Origin: Bacteroidota bacterium
Lineage (GTDB): Bacteria; Bacteroidota; Bacteroidia; Bacteroidales; CAIXZF01
Assembly (NCBI GenBank): GCA_026391855.1
Contig: JAPLDE010000086.1
Location: 1 to 35,062, forward strand
DNA length: 35,062 bases
Direction of reading: 5' to 3'
Shown here: positions 18,329-26,835 of the stretch, one piece after another
Position numbering within the stretch: the first letter of the stretch is position 1
How the letters are laid out: every line of letters begins with the position of its first letter
Program-made: the position numbers and the translations under genes
Notes under the pieces: generated by a model
Databases searched by the model: none
The model's input: the letters and a program-made list of their open reading frames with translations, nothing else
Told to the model about the DNA's origin: nothing

Positions 18329-18363
18329 AAAAAAACCCCATTACCTGAAGGGGAATGGGGTTT
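18329..18363 (-). terminator. Rho-independent terminator or attenuator between gldJ and murF
   Basis: On the minus strand a perfect 10-bp stem (AAACCCCATT / AATGGGGTTT, 18354-18363 with 18333-18342) encloses an 11-nt loop, and a run of seven T (18335-18329) follows. It lies 20 nt after the gldJ stop and only 5 nt before the preferred murF start at 18323. It is the strongest intrinsic terminator in the window. Confidence 0.85.
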
Positions 18364-18383
18364 CATTTAATTTCGTTCAGATT

Positions 18384-19877
18384 TTAGTTACCCATTGGGA
18401 CCGGGCTTCCGACACGGACCATGGCACAACGGAATCCAATATTATCAGTGGATTGTTTTTCATCGAGGAATCTTCTTGCTCCGGGACTTAGCCAATAGGC
18501 CCTGTCTTTCCAGGAACCTCCCTTATAAACCCTTGCACTGTCATTGATCATTGAAGTATTGGCATAGTCGTACATCTGTTTCGAGGTGTTTCCTTCAGGT
18601 TCATTTAACCAGTCTTTGGCTACAGTGGAGGCATAATCACCGTCAACGTAGTTGATATTGTCAGCTTTCCTGTAGTTTCTGCGGTTGATGTTTTCCTCAG
18701 TGTTGACATTCCGCCAGATGATCCTGCCGAGACTGTCTTTATCAACCATATACCCGTCATTATCCTTTTGCTGGGTTTTGAAAACATTACCCCTGAAGGG
18801 TCTGAAATCATTATCATCCTCAAAAGTAAGGGGTCTGTAAACGTCCATTACCCATTCGGCAACATTACCGGCCATGTTATACAACCCGTAATCATTGGGC
18901 CAGTATGAATAAACCGGGGAAGGGATATCAGACCCGTCGTTAAGGTTTCCTGCAACACCCATGTAATCTCCACGGCCTCTCATAAAATTGGCCACGAAAT
19001 TTCCATAGAATTTATCGTCAGTAGTACGGGTAAAATTACCGTTCCAGGGGTAATTTCTTCTTTCGATAATTCTCTCAAATTGAGTATTACCGACAAGGCC
19101 AAGGGCGGCGAATTCCCATTCGGCTTCGGTTGGCAGTCTGTACCGTGGAAGCAGGATACCATCCTCCATTCTTACTTTTCTCTCTCCTGAACCGGAAGGA
19201 TTCAGATCTTCCAGGGGGTTTCGTACTTTTCCTTCATACTGGCCTGCCAGGTATGCGTCGGTATTAAAGTTGTTTTCTTCCAGCTGGTCCGGGTCCCAAT
19301 CCAGGATTCCCTGTTCTACCAGTATCATTTCATTCACCCTGTCTGTTCTCCAGACACAATAGCTGTTAGCCTGGTTCCAGTTCACACCGACAACCGGGTA
19401 ATTCCGGTAGGCAGGATGACGGAAATAGAGTTCTACCAGGGGTTCGTTGAAAGCGAGCTTTTCGCGCCAAACCAGCGTATCGGGTAATGCCTTACGGTAA
19501 ACTTCGGGGTAGTTGACACCGAAAACACGAAGGGTCCAGTACAGGTATTCCAGGTAATCGAGATTGCTGACCTCGGTTTCATCCATATAGAAAGAGGATA
19601 CAGTTACACGCCTGGGTATATTGTCCCATTTATACATTACATTATCTTCGGTGTTACCCATCATAAAAGTACCACCTTCGATCAATACAAGGCCTGGTCC
19701 GGTAGCCTGCTCAACAAAATCAGCTACTTCAAAACCACCGTTTTCCGGGTTATTAAATTCCCAACCGGTGCTTTTGGAATATTCCTTATGACAGGAGGCC
19801 AGGCCTAATACCATCACTCCCAGGACTAACCCACTCAGGATTTTGACATTCCAATTCATAATTTTATGAGAGTTCAT
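18384..19877 (-). CDS. gldJ: Gliding/T9SS lipoprotein GldJ (formylglycine-generating-enzyme-like fold)
   Basis: Outer-membrane-associated lipoprotein needed for gliding and T9SS function in Flavobacteriia. It has a lipoprotein signal with lipobox LASC (Cys29). Then comes the GldJ-type opening STGWEFNNPENGGFEV and TGPGLVLIEGGTFMMG, followed by an SUMF1/FGE-sulfatase fold: PRRVTVSSFYMDETEVSN, PVVGVNWNQANSYC, YRLPTEAEWEFAA, YGLYNMAGNVAEWV, and the ending NIGFRCAM. At 497 aa it is slightly shorter than typical GldJ. GldK is related, but the opening motif and the porU/porV neighbours favour GldJ. It lies 21 nt after porP and is followed by a strong terminator. An alternative start is ATG at 19857-19859. 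Confidence 0.88.
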   Translation of the reverse strand: MNSHKIMNWNVKILSGLVLGVMVLGLASCHKEYSKSTGWEFNNPENGGFEVADFVEQATGPGLVLIEGGTFMMGNTEDNVMYKWDNIPRRVTVSSFYMDETEVSNLDYLEYLYWTLRVFGVNYPEVYRKALPDTLVWREKLAFNEPLVELYFRHPAYRNYPVVGVNWNQANSYCVWRTDRVNEMILVEQGILDWDPDQLEENNFNTDAYLAGQYEGKVRNPLEDLNPSGSGERKVRMEDGILLPRYRLPTEAEWEFAALGLVGNTQFERIIERRNYPWNGNFTRTTDDKFYGNFVANFMRGRGDYMGVAGNLNDGSDIPSPVYSYWPNDYGLYNMAGNVAEWVMDVYRPLTFEDDNDFRPFRGNVFKTQQKDNDGYMVDKDSLGRIIWRNVNTEENINRRNYRKADNINYVDGDYASTVAKDWLNEPEGNTSKQMYDYANTSMINDSARVYKGGSWKDRAYWLSPGARRFLDEKQSTDNIGFRCAMVRVGSPVPMGN

Positions 19878-19898
19878 TGGTTTCTAAAGACGTTCTAA

Positions 19899-20897
19899 CT
19901 AGAAGGAGGGGCAATTTATTGCCCTTACCTTTTTCTTTTTTATCGGGCAGGGGAACAGCCAACTGAAGGAAACCTCATGTGCTCCTCCGGTGATGTTAGT
20001 TAGTTTGGAAACGGTCAGGTCGTAGCTGTATCCGAGTTTGAAACTGGGTTGTTCGAATCCTGCAAGGAGAATGAATGCATCAGGATTATTGAAGTTCTGC
20101 CTGAACCAGAGTCCGCCGACGAAAGGATAGCGGTTGAAATACACTCCGTAATTCAATTGCTGGAAATGTTGCTGTTGCTGATACAAAATATTGGGTGAGA
20201 GGGTAGGGTCTTCCAGTGAACGGTTCCCCCTGCTTCTTCTCCTCAAATCGATGATACCCCCGGCATGGACCGTCAGTTTCATATTGAGTTTACTGCTGAT
20301 ATCACTATAGAATCCTTCGTTGGGTTGGGTCAGGTGGTGAACCGCCACTCCAGCAAAAAATGATTCACTGTGACTAAGCAATAATCCACTGGAAAAGTCT
20401 GCAAACCCGATACTTAACTTAGGAGGCTGCTTCTCCATGGTGTTGTTTACAAAACCATATTTGGGGTCAATCATGTCAGGGAAGGTAAGTTTATCCCAAT
20501 CAATCCTACGCTGGAAATAACTTGCCTGGAATCCGGCATTTAATGAGAGCTTACGGTTGATCACCAACCGGTAGGAATAAATGCCACTAAATGTATTGGT
20601 GGTCAATGCTCCTTCCCCGGCCCTGTCAGACATGGCCAGAAAACCCACTCCGCCGGAGATCTTGTCCCAGTATTGGTCGTAGGAGGCATTATAGGTTACA
20701 TAAGTTCCGGCGATAGCCGGCCATTGGTTTCTATAGTTAAAGCTCAGTCGCGGACATATGACAGACCCGGCCAGAGCCGGATTGAGATAAAGCGGATTGG
20801 CGTAAAACTGAGAGAAGATGGGATCCTGCGCTTTTGCTACCTGGCCGGTTAAGACCAGGAATATCAGCATGACCACGCAACTTAGCTTCTTTACCAT
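19899..20897 (-). CDS. porP: PorP/SprF-family T9SS outer-membrane protein
   Basis: A 332-aa protein with signal peptide MVKKLSCVVMLIFLVLTGQV, cleaved near AKAQ. The mature start QDPIFSQFYANPLYLNPALAG is the hallmark of PorP/SprF proteins, which are beta-barrels linked to T9SS and to the retention of gliding adhesins. The rest is barrel-like with alternating aromatic strands (GGVGFLAMSDRAGEGAL, GIYSYRL). The frame stays open to a TTG at 20972, but that would overlap the -7 promoter element, so ATG 20895-20897 is chosen. It leads into gldJ after 21 nt and diverges from porU. Several paralogs usually exist per genome, so PorP versus SprF cannot be settled. Confidence 0.85.
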   Translation of the reverse strand: MVKKLSCVVMLIFLVLTGQVAKAQDPIFSQFYANPLYLNPALAGSVICPRLSFNYRNQWPAIAGTYVTYNASYDQYWDKISGGVGFLAMSDRAGEGALTTNTFSGIYSYRLVINRKLSLNAGFQASYFQRRIDWDKLTFPDMIDPKYGFVNNTMEKQPPKLSIGFADFSSGLLLSHSESFFAGVAVHHLTQPNEGFYSDISSKLNMKLTVHAGGIIDLRRRSRGNRSLEDPTLSPNILYQQQQHFQQLNYGVYFNRYPFVGGLWFRQNFNNPDAFILLAGFEQPSFKLGYSYDLTVSKLTNITGGAHEVSFSWLFPCPIKKKKVRAINCPSF

Positions 20898-20969
20898 ATC
20901 TGTCGGTAGGATGTTGATAAACTTTTGAGAATACAATATTACGAATTTTTTTTTCAAAAAAACCTTTTG

Positions 20970-20977
20970 CAAAAATA
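20970..20977 (-). promoter_or_regulatory. Bacteroidetes -7 element for porP-gldJ
   Basis: Minus strand reads TATTTTTG, a perfect TAnnTTTG. A TCTG 18 nt upstream could act as the -33 box. The predicted leader is about 65 nt to ATG 20897. Confidence 0.5.
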
Positions 20978-21126
20978 ATTGTTACCAAAAGGCATCAGAA
21001 CAGTACTTCTGATAACTTATACTATTTTTACCCGGTAAAGTTACAAGCTTCTGTACATTACAAGACTTATATTTACTGTAAATCGTTGCCTTCAAACGCC
21101 TATTATTTTAAATTACTTGTTAACCA

Positions 21127-21134
21127 TAATTTTG
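21127..21134 (+). promoter_or_regulatory. Bacteroidetes -7 element for porU
   Basis: TAATTTTG is a perfect TAnnTTTG match. The -33 region is poor (AT-rich, no TTTG at proper spacing). The start site would be near 21140, about 90 nt before ATG 21233. Confidence 0.45.
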
Positions 21135-21232
21135 TTGATGAAATTTGTGCTCTTTAAAATAAATAATGATCTACGGTGTTTTAGTTGTTACCAAAGCTGA
21201 TTTCAATCCAAGATGAATCTAATTTTCCTTTC

Positions 21233-22075
21233 ATGAGCAAGTTTTTTAAGAAAAATTTCACACTTCTCCTTTTTACCTTTTTTATAATTCCTGTTACATG
21301 GAGCCAGACATCTTCATTATCAGAGAGAAAGGTCATTCATTGGATGGGAATAAAGAGTTTTGGTGATACCCTTCTCCCTTCCCATAAATTCCTGTATTTC
21401 ACAGGAGCTTTTTTCCCCAGCCCTGCCGACGGGCTTCCTTCCTATTCTGAAAACTTCCCTGTCTTCCAGGGATTTGGCCTGCCTCAGGTATACCTGATGA
21501 ACCCGGTTTATGTTTCATTAACGGTTGAAGAAACAGCTGTTATTGTTAATCCATCCGGAATACCCTGTCAGCCGCAAATAGATGTGAAACTTGTGACACA
21601 ACGGAAAAAGCAGGAAGCTTGTGTCCAGTTCTTCCCTTTCCGGAGAGATACCCTGACCGGGACGATTCAGCGGCTGGAGAGTTTTCAGCTATCAGTCAGG
21701 TATGACGTTGACTCAAAACCAACAGGGGTTTCCACTCATTTATACGCCCAGCACTCGGTGCTTTCTCAGGGAACATGGTACAAAATTGGTGTCAAATACA
21801 CAGGGATATATAAGTTAACATACACCGACCTTCAGTCGATGGGGATTGACCCTGCCTCTGTCAATCCCAAGAATATCAGGATATTCGGTAATGGAGGAGC
21901 CATGCTTCCTGAAGCCAACTCGGCGTTCAGGTATGATGATCTGGTGGAAAATTCCATTCAGGTAGTGGGTGAAGACGATGGTGTGTTCAATACCCAGGAC
22001 TATATCCTCTTCTATTGCAAATCACCTGATTCCTGGAAATTATTCCGATTATTCTTTTTACTTCCTGACGGTTGA
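21233..22075 (+). CDS. porU: PorU N-terminal part, before the frameshift
   Basis: First part of the T9SS sortase. ATG 21233 gives a signal peptide (MSKFFKKNFTLLLFTFFIIP, cleaved near TWSQ); an upstream TTG at 21185 is less likely. The N-terminal propeptide-like region contains QGTWYKIGVKYTGIYKLTY and SVNPKNIRIFGNGG, both typical of gingipain-like (C25) PorU proteins. After DYILFYCKSPDSWK (codons around 22037-22039) the frame is lost and the last ~11 residues are out-of-frame, ending at TGA 22073-22075. The downstream frame resumes at once with NYSDYSFYFLTVD. Confidence 0.8.
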   Translation: MSKFFKKNFTLLLFTFFIIPVTWSQTSSLSERKVIHWMGIKSFGDTLLPSHKFLYFTGAFFPSPADGLPSYSENFPVFQGFGLPQVYLMNPVYVSLTVEETAVIVNPSGIPCQPQIDVKLVTQRKKQEACVQFFPFRRDTLTGTIQRLESFQLSVRYDVDSKPTGVSTHLYAQHSVLSQGTWYKIGVKYTGIYKLTYTDLQSMGIDPASVNPKNIRIFGNGGAMLPEANSAFRYDDLVENSIQVVGEDDGVFNTQDYILFYCKSPDSWKLFRLFFLLPDG

Positions 22076-25052
22076 CCAGGGACCGGGTAAAAGGGTAGGG
22101 ACCGAACCCTCTACCACCCTGGCGGCTACCCACACAGCCGACAGGTTTAATGACTATGCCTTCCATGAACTTGATCAGGAAAACCTGACCAAGTCAGGTA
22201 AAATATGGTATGGTGAAACTTTCGACCTGAAAAACTCCTGGGAGCTGCCTGCTTTTAATTTTCCCAACATCGACGGAGATATTATGGTAAGAATGGATAT
22301 TGATGTGGCAGCCCGTTCTACTTCCGACAGCAAGTTCAAGGTGATCGTTAACGGCGGCGAGGCCATTAATACTACGGTCCAGCCCATCTCACCGGCCTTT
22401 AATACGGATTATGCAATGACAGCCAGCGCTTCCCGTCAGTTTTACCTGAATAACCCGGCCGTTAATGTCAATGTTAACTACCTGCCTGTTGTCAGCGGAT
22501 CAGTCGGATGGCTGAATTTTGTGGAGTTTAATGTTACCCGTTTGCTTTCGATGTCAGGTGACCAGATGGCTTTCAGGAATATCAACACGATGGGGACCGG
22601 AAATATCACTGAATTTACCCTTTCAAATGCAGGACCCGGAGTCACCATCTGGGAAGTGACCGATCCTGCAAATTATAAGGCCGTTGCTGCGACTGTTTCT
22701 GGTAATAACCTGGTATTCAGGCTCCCGACTGACAGCCTGAGGGAATTTATCGCCTTTAACGGAGGCACCTATTTTTCCATTACCGGCTGGACAAAAATTT
22801 CAAACCAGGATCTGCACCGCATCGGGAGCAACGATATGATCATCATCACCCATCCCAATTTTATTACCCAGGCCAATGAGCTTGCCGATATTCACCGTAA
22901 TGAAGGACTATCGGTGCTGGTTGTAACCCCCGACCTGATTTACAATGAGTTTTCTTCCGGTTCGCAGGATATTACAGCGATCAGGGATTTTGTTAAGATG
23001 ATCTATGACAGGGCTGACCCCGGCAAAGAACCCAAATACTTGTTGTTATTCGGGGATGGTTCTTACGATTATAAGAACCGTATGGAAAATAATACCAATT
23101 ATATTCCTGCCTTCCAGTCGTATAATTCCTTACGGCCGACGGAATCGTGGGTAACAGATGATTATTACGGGCTGATGGACGCGGATGAGGGAAGTGATGC
23201 AGCGGGAACCCTTGACCTGGGAGTCGGACGCTTGCCGGTAAAATCAACAACTGAGGCCGATGAAGCCATTCACAAGATTAAAATCTACCTGGGACTTATT
23301 CCGCAAACTGCAGGAAGTAACTATTCAAACAGCATTCCCCGGCTGGGTGACTGGAGGAATATGGTGTGTTTTGTCGCGGATGATGAAGACAGCAATATGC
23401 ATATTGACCAGGCAGAGGACCTTGCATCTTATGTTGATACGGCATACAGGGAATATGATATTGACAAGATCTATTTTGATTCCTATAAACAGGTCTCTAC
23501 TCCCGGTGGCCAGCGCTACCCGGATGTTACGGATGCCATCAATAAAAGAGTGGGCAAAGGGGTGCTGATCATGAATTATACAGGGCATGGGGGAGAAACT
23601 GGATGGGCCCATGAAAGAGTGCTGGAGGTATCGGATATCAACGCCTGGAATAATGAATGGGATCTGCCTGTTTTCGTTACAGCCACCTGCGAGTTCAGCC
23701 GGTTTGATGACCCTGAAAGGAATTCTGCCGGCGAATGGGTATTACTGAATCCGACTGGCGGAGGGATTTCATTGTTTACAACGACAAGGCTTTCTTTTTC
23801 TTCTTCCAACGTTGCGTTCAACATGAACTTCTACCGTCATGTCTTTGAAAAGGTAAACGGCCACTATCTGAAAATGGGAGAAGTGATCATGATGGCGAAA
23901 ACCCCTTCAAATCCCAATATAAAGAATTTTGTGCTGTTGGGCGACCCTGCCCTTGGGATCGTTTATCCCCAGTATAATGTGGCCACCTCAACCATCAACG
24001 GGAAACCGGTTACTACTGAACCGGATACCGTCAAGGCCTTCAGCAAGGTAACTGTAACCGGCTTTATTGAAGATGACAATGGCAACAAAATGACGGATTT
24101 CAACGGTATCCTTTATCCTACCGTTTATGATAAACCTGCGGAAATCAGTACCCTGGCCAATGACCCTGAAAGTATCGTCCGTACTTTTTATCTTCAGAAG
24201 AACGTCCTTTATAAAGGAAAGGTGAGCGTGATAAACGGCGATTTTACCTTCTCATTTATCGTCCCCAGGGATATTGCTTACAAATATGGTTTTGGAAAGA
24301 TCAGCTATTATGCCCAGAACGGACTTACAGATGCTAATGGATACTATGAAAACCTGGTCATCGGCGGGTCCGAAAACAATTTTCTTCCCGATAACGAGGG
24401 CCCATCAGTCCGGTTATATATGAATGACACCAACTTCATTTTCGGCGGGATGACCGACCAAAGCCCGATCCTGCTGGGTTTCGTCACCGATAAGAACGGG
24501 ATCAATACCGTAGGGAATGGCATCGGCCATGATATCGTGGCTGTCCTGGATGATAATACCGGGAAATCACTGGTACTGAACGATTACTATGAATCGGATC
24601 TGGATTCTTACCAAAGCGGAACGGTCAGGTTTCCATTCTCCGGTCTGAGCAATGGCCTCCATAACCTCCGGCTAAAAGTATGGGACATCTATAATAACTC
24701 TGCTGAAGCCTATACCGAATTCATGGTGGTTGAGAATGGCCAGATGGCATTGGATAACCTGCTTAATTATCCCAATCCTTTTAAAGATCATACCCAGTTT
24801 GTATTCAACCACAACCAGCCGGGAACGGAATTGAAAGTTGAGATCCGGATTTACTCGGTTACCGGTGCGCTCATGGTTACCCTTAACACGGTAATTATGA
24901 CCGATGGATACAAGGCCGGACCTATATATTGGGATGGACGTGACCTGGACGGGAACCGGGTAGGAAAAGGCCTCTATGTTTACCGGCTCACCATCAGCAA
25001 TGAAAAGGGTGAACATTTTCAAAAATCTTCCAAGCTTATCGTGTTAAAATAG
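21969..25052 (+). CDS. porU: PorU catalytic and C-terminal part, after the frameshift
   Basis: Carries the C25 (gingipain-like) peptidase domain of the T9SS sortase, which removes C-terminal sorting domains and attaches cargo to the cell surface. True PorU sequence begins near 22041 (NYSDYSFYFLTVDQGPGKR); the first ~24 codons here are out-of-frame. The catalytic His is in NYTGHGG (codon 23586-23588) and the catalytic Cys in TATCEFSRFDDP (codon 23688-23690). The C-terminus is an FlgD-Ig/sorting-domain-like module starting LLNYPNPFKD and ending KSSKLIVLK. No start codon with a signal peptide exists in this frame, so it is not a separate gene. Confidence 0.8.
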   Translation: MKTMVCSIPRTISSSIANHLIPGNYSDYSFYFLTVDQGPGKRVGTEPSTTLAATHTADRFNDYAFHELDQENLTKSGKIWYGETFDLKNSWELPAFNFPNIDGDIMVRMDIDVAARSTSDSKFKVIVNGGEAINTTVQPISPAFNTDYAMTASASRQFYLNNPAVNVNVNYLPVVSGSVGWLNFVEFNVTRLLSMSGDQMAFRNINTMGTGNITEFTLSNAGPGVTIWEVTDPANYKAVAATVSGNNLVFRLPTDSLREFIAFNGGTYFSITGWTKISNQDLHRIGSNDMIIITHPNFITQANELADIHRNEGLSVLVVTPDLIYNEFSSGSQDITAIRDFVKMIYDRADPGKEPKYLLLFGDGSYDYKNRMENNTNYIPAFQSYNSLRPTESWVTDDYYGLMDADEGSDAAGTLDLGVGRLPVKSTTEADEAIHKIKIYLGLIPQTAGSNYSNSIPRLGDWRNMVCFVADDEDSNMHIDQAEDLASYVDTAYREYDIDKIYFDSYKQVSTPGGQRYPDVTDAINKRVGKGVLIMNYTGHGGETGWAHERVLEVSDINAWNNEWDLPVFVTATCEFSRFDDPERNSAGEWVLLNPTGGGISLFTTTRLSFSSSNVAFNMNFYRHVFEKVNGHYLKMGEVIMMAKTPSNPNIKNFVLLGDPALGIVYPQYNVATSTINGKPVTTEPDTVKAFSKVTVTGFIEDDNGNKMTDFNGILYPTVYDKPAEISTLANDPESIVRTFYLQKNVLYKGKVSVINGDFTFSFIVPRDIAYKYGFGKISYYAQNGLTDANGYYENLVIGGSENNFLPDNEGPSVRLYMNDTNFIFGGMTDQSPILLGFVTDKNGINTVGNGIGHDIVAVLDDNTGKSLVLNDYYESDLDSYQSGTVRFPFSGLSNGLHNLRLKVWDIYNNSAEAYTEFMVVENGQMALDNLLNYPNPFKDHTQFVFNHNQPGTELKVEIRIYSVTGALMVTLNTVIMTDGYKAGPIYWDGRDLDGNRVGKGLYVYRLTISNEKGEHFQKSSKLIVLK

Positions 25053-25085
25053 AAACATGAAGCAATAGACATTATAATTTTTCGT

Positions 25086-25093
25086 TACCTTTG
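25086..25093 (+). promoter_or_regulatory. Bacteroidetes -7 element for porV-ispF
   Basis: TACCTTTG followed by C is a perfect TAnnTTTG. It lies 30 nt before ATG 25124. A TTG start at 25091 would overlap this element, supporting the ATG. Confidence 0.6.
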
Positions 25094-25123
25094 CACCACT
25101 TTTTTAAAACCAATAATTTTATA

Positions 25124-26356
25124 ATGATTTCAGTTACAGGTAGATTTCGCTGGTTATCTTTTTGTATTGTCTTATTAACTGGCAATCAGTTGTTTGCACA
25201 GGGCACCCAAACCAGTTCAATACTTGGGAATAAGTTAAATACGATCACCACAGCAGTGCCTTTTTTAATGGTTGCACCCGATTCCCGGGCCGGGGCCATG
25301 GGTGATGCCGGTGTTTCTTCAACCCCGGACGCCAATTCCCAGCACTGGAATCCGGCCAAGTTCGCATTTATCGACAAGGATATGGGTTTTTCTGTTTCCT
25401 ACAGCCCGTGGCTCAAAGCATTGGTAAATGATATCAACCTGGCTTACGTAACAGGGTACAAGAGAATTGATGAAATGTCAACAGTCTCAGCTTCACTGCT
25501 GTACTTCTCCCTGGGAGATATTACCTTCACCAATGATATTGGGGTTGAAACCGGTAATTACAGGCCTAACGAGTTTTCCATCGACGCAGCCTATTCCCGG
25601 AAATTTACCGATAACTTTTCAATGGCCGTCTCAGGCCGGTATATTTACTCCAATCTTACCCAGGGCCAGTATGTCAGCGGACAGGAAACCCATGCCGGTC
25701 AGTCGGTAGCTACCGACGTTGCCTTCTATTACCAGAAAACGGTAAAAATGAGAAACCGCCAGAAAGCTATTTATGCTTTTGGAGTGAATGTTTCAAACAT
25801 CGGGGCAAAGATTTCTTATACTTCCAGTACCGAAAAGGATTTTATTCCCACTAACCTCAGGCTGGGCCCTTCGCTCACTATGGATCTTGATGATTACAAC
25901 CGTATCTCCTTCATGCTCGACTTTAACAAGTTGCTTGTACCTTCTCCCCCTATTTATAAGCTCAACGACACCACCGGTCTCCCGGTAAGGGATCCCAACG
26001 GTGACCTGATCATCGCCAAGGGAAAAGATCCAAATGTCGGTATTGTAAAAGGAATGCTCCAGTCTTTCGGAGATGCTCCGGGCGGAACCGATGAAGAATT
26101 GAGGGAGATCAACTATTCCGTTGGGGTCGAGTACTGGTATGATAAACAGTTCGCAGTCAGGGGAGGTTACTTCCATGAAAACAAATACAAAGGAAACCGG
26201 AAGTTTTTCACCCTGGGTGCTGGTTTGAAATATAACGTTTTCGGTCTCGATTTCGCCTACCTTATCCCTGTCGAACAGCGTAACCCGCTTGAAAACACCA
26301 TCCGCTTTTCGTTGTTGTTCGATATGGACGCCTTTAACAAGCAAAACGAAAAATAA
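25124..26356 (+). CDS. porV: T9SS outer-membrane protein PorV
   Basis: Outer-membrane beta-barrel of the FadL-like type that takes cargo from the translocon and delivers it to PorU for processing. It is 410 aa from ATG 25124, with a signal peptide (MISVTGRFRWLSFCIVLLTG, cleaved near LFAQ). Family motifs visible are TTAVPFLMVAPDSRAGAMGDAGV, NSQHWNPAKFAF and the C-terminal barrel ending in NTIRFSLLFDMDAF. It lies 71 nt after porU with its own promoter element, and its stop overlaps the ispF start as TAATG. A porU-porV-gldJ neighbourhood is known from Flavobacterium johnsoniae, which supports the naming. Confidence 0.92.
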   Translation: MISVTGRFRWLSFCIVLLTGNQLFAQGTQTSSILGNKLNTITTAVPFLMVAPDSRAGAMGDAGVSSTPDANSQHWNPAKFAFIDKDMGFSVSYSPWLKALVNDINLAYVTGYKRIDEMSTVSASLLYFSLGDITFTNDIGVETGNYRPNEFSIDAAYSRKFTDNFSMAVSGRYIYSNLTQGQYVSGQETHAGQSVATDVAFYYQKTVKMRNRQKAIYAFGVNVSNIGAKISYTSSTEKDFIPTNLRLGPSLTMDLDDYNRISFMLDFNKLLVPSPPIYKLNDTTGLPVRDPNGDLIIAKGKDPNVGIVKGMLQSFGDAPGGTDEELREINYSVGVEYWYDKQFAVRGGYFHENKYKGNRKFFTLGAGLKYNVFGLDFAYLIPVEQRNPLENTIRFSLLFDMDAFNKQNEK

Positions 26357-26835
26357 TGATCATCCGAACCGGGTTTGGGTTTGATGTTCATCGTTTGGAA
26401 GAAAATCACGATTTCTGGCTTGGAGGAATTAAAATTCCTCATTACAAAGGTGCCGTCGGACATTCCGATGCCGATACCCTGATCCATGCGGTTTGTGATG
26501 CATTGCTTGGTGCAGCCGGTCTTCGCGACATCGGGTTCCATTTTCCGGACACCTCAGATCATTTTAAAGGGATTGACAGTAAAATCTTGTTACAGGAGGT
26601 AACCCGAATGGTTGTTGAAAAAGGCTATTCCATTGGAAATGTTGATGTTACGGTGGTTCTTCAAAAACCGAAAATAGCCGTTTATATTCCGGTGATACAG
26701 CAATGCATGGCTGAAACCATGGGAATTGATACCGACCAGGTATCTATCAAGGCAAAAACATCAGAAAAACTGGGGTTTGAGGGTAGGGAAGAAGGGGTAT
26801 CGGTTTATGCTATAGCCCTGATTCAAAAGAACTGA
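26356..26835 (+). CDS. ispF: 2-C-methyl-D-erythritol 2,4-cyclodiphosphate synthase
   Basis: Cyclises CDP-methylerythritol 2-phosphate in the MEP isoprenoid pathway, releasing CMP. At 159 aa it is family-sized. Zinc ligands are visible as D10 and H12 (GFDVHRL) and H44 (GHSDADTLIH). Also present are LGAAGLRDIGFHFPDT and the C-terminal KAKTSEKLGFEGREEGV. It is translationally coupled to porV through TAATG. Its 3' end overlaps the convergent 26823-27344 gene by 13 nt. Confidence 0.97.
   Translation: MIIRTGFGFDVHRLEENHDFWLGGIKIPHYKGAVGHSDADTLIHAVCDALLGAAGLRDIGFHFPDTSDHFKGIDSKILLQEVTRMVVEKGYSIGNVDVTVVLQKPKIAVYIPVIQQCMAETMGIDTDQVSIKAKTSEKLGFEGREEGVSVYAIALIQKN

Larger units (their letters stand above)
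20898..21232. other. Divergent regulatory region between porP-gldJ and porU
   Basis: A 335-nt AT-rich stretch with no gene. It holds one perfect TAnnTTTG element on each strand (minus at 20970-20977, plus at 21127-21134), about 150 nt apart. Both are facing outward, so the T9SS genes on either side may share regulation from the centre. Confidence 0.6.
21233..25052 (+). pseudogene. porU: porU spanning frame, split by an out-of-frame deletion near 22037-22040
   Basis: Together the two frames give about 1270 residues of a PorU sortase in the right order. At the join, PDSWK runs directly into NYSDYSFYF. From memory of homologs, a short strand-turn-strand of roughly 14 residues (SWKYN...F....N.YSDY) normally lies between. 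The lesion therefore looks like a deletion of some 40 nt that is not a multiple of three, not a homopolymer slip. The catalytic residues downstream are intact. Either porU is inactive in this genome or the deletion is an assembly or sequencing fault. Confidence 0.7.

Noticed and set aside
26823..26835. ispF/26823-27344 overlap as an annotation error
   Set aside because: Both proteins are complete with natural C-termini; a 13-nt convergent overlap is unremarkable.
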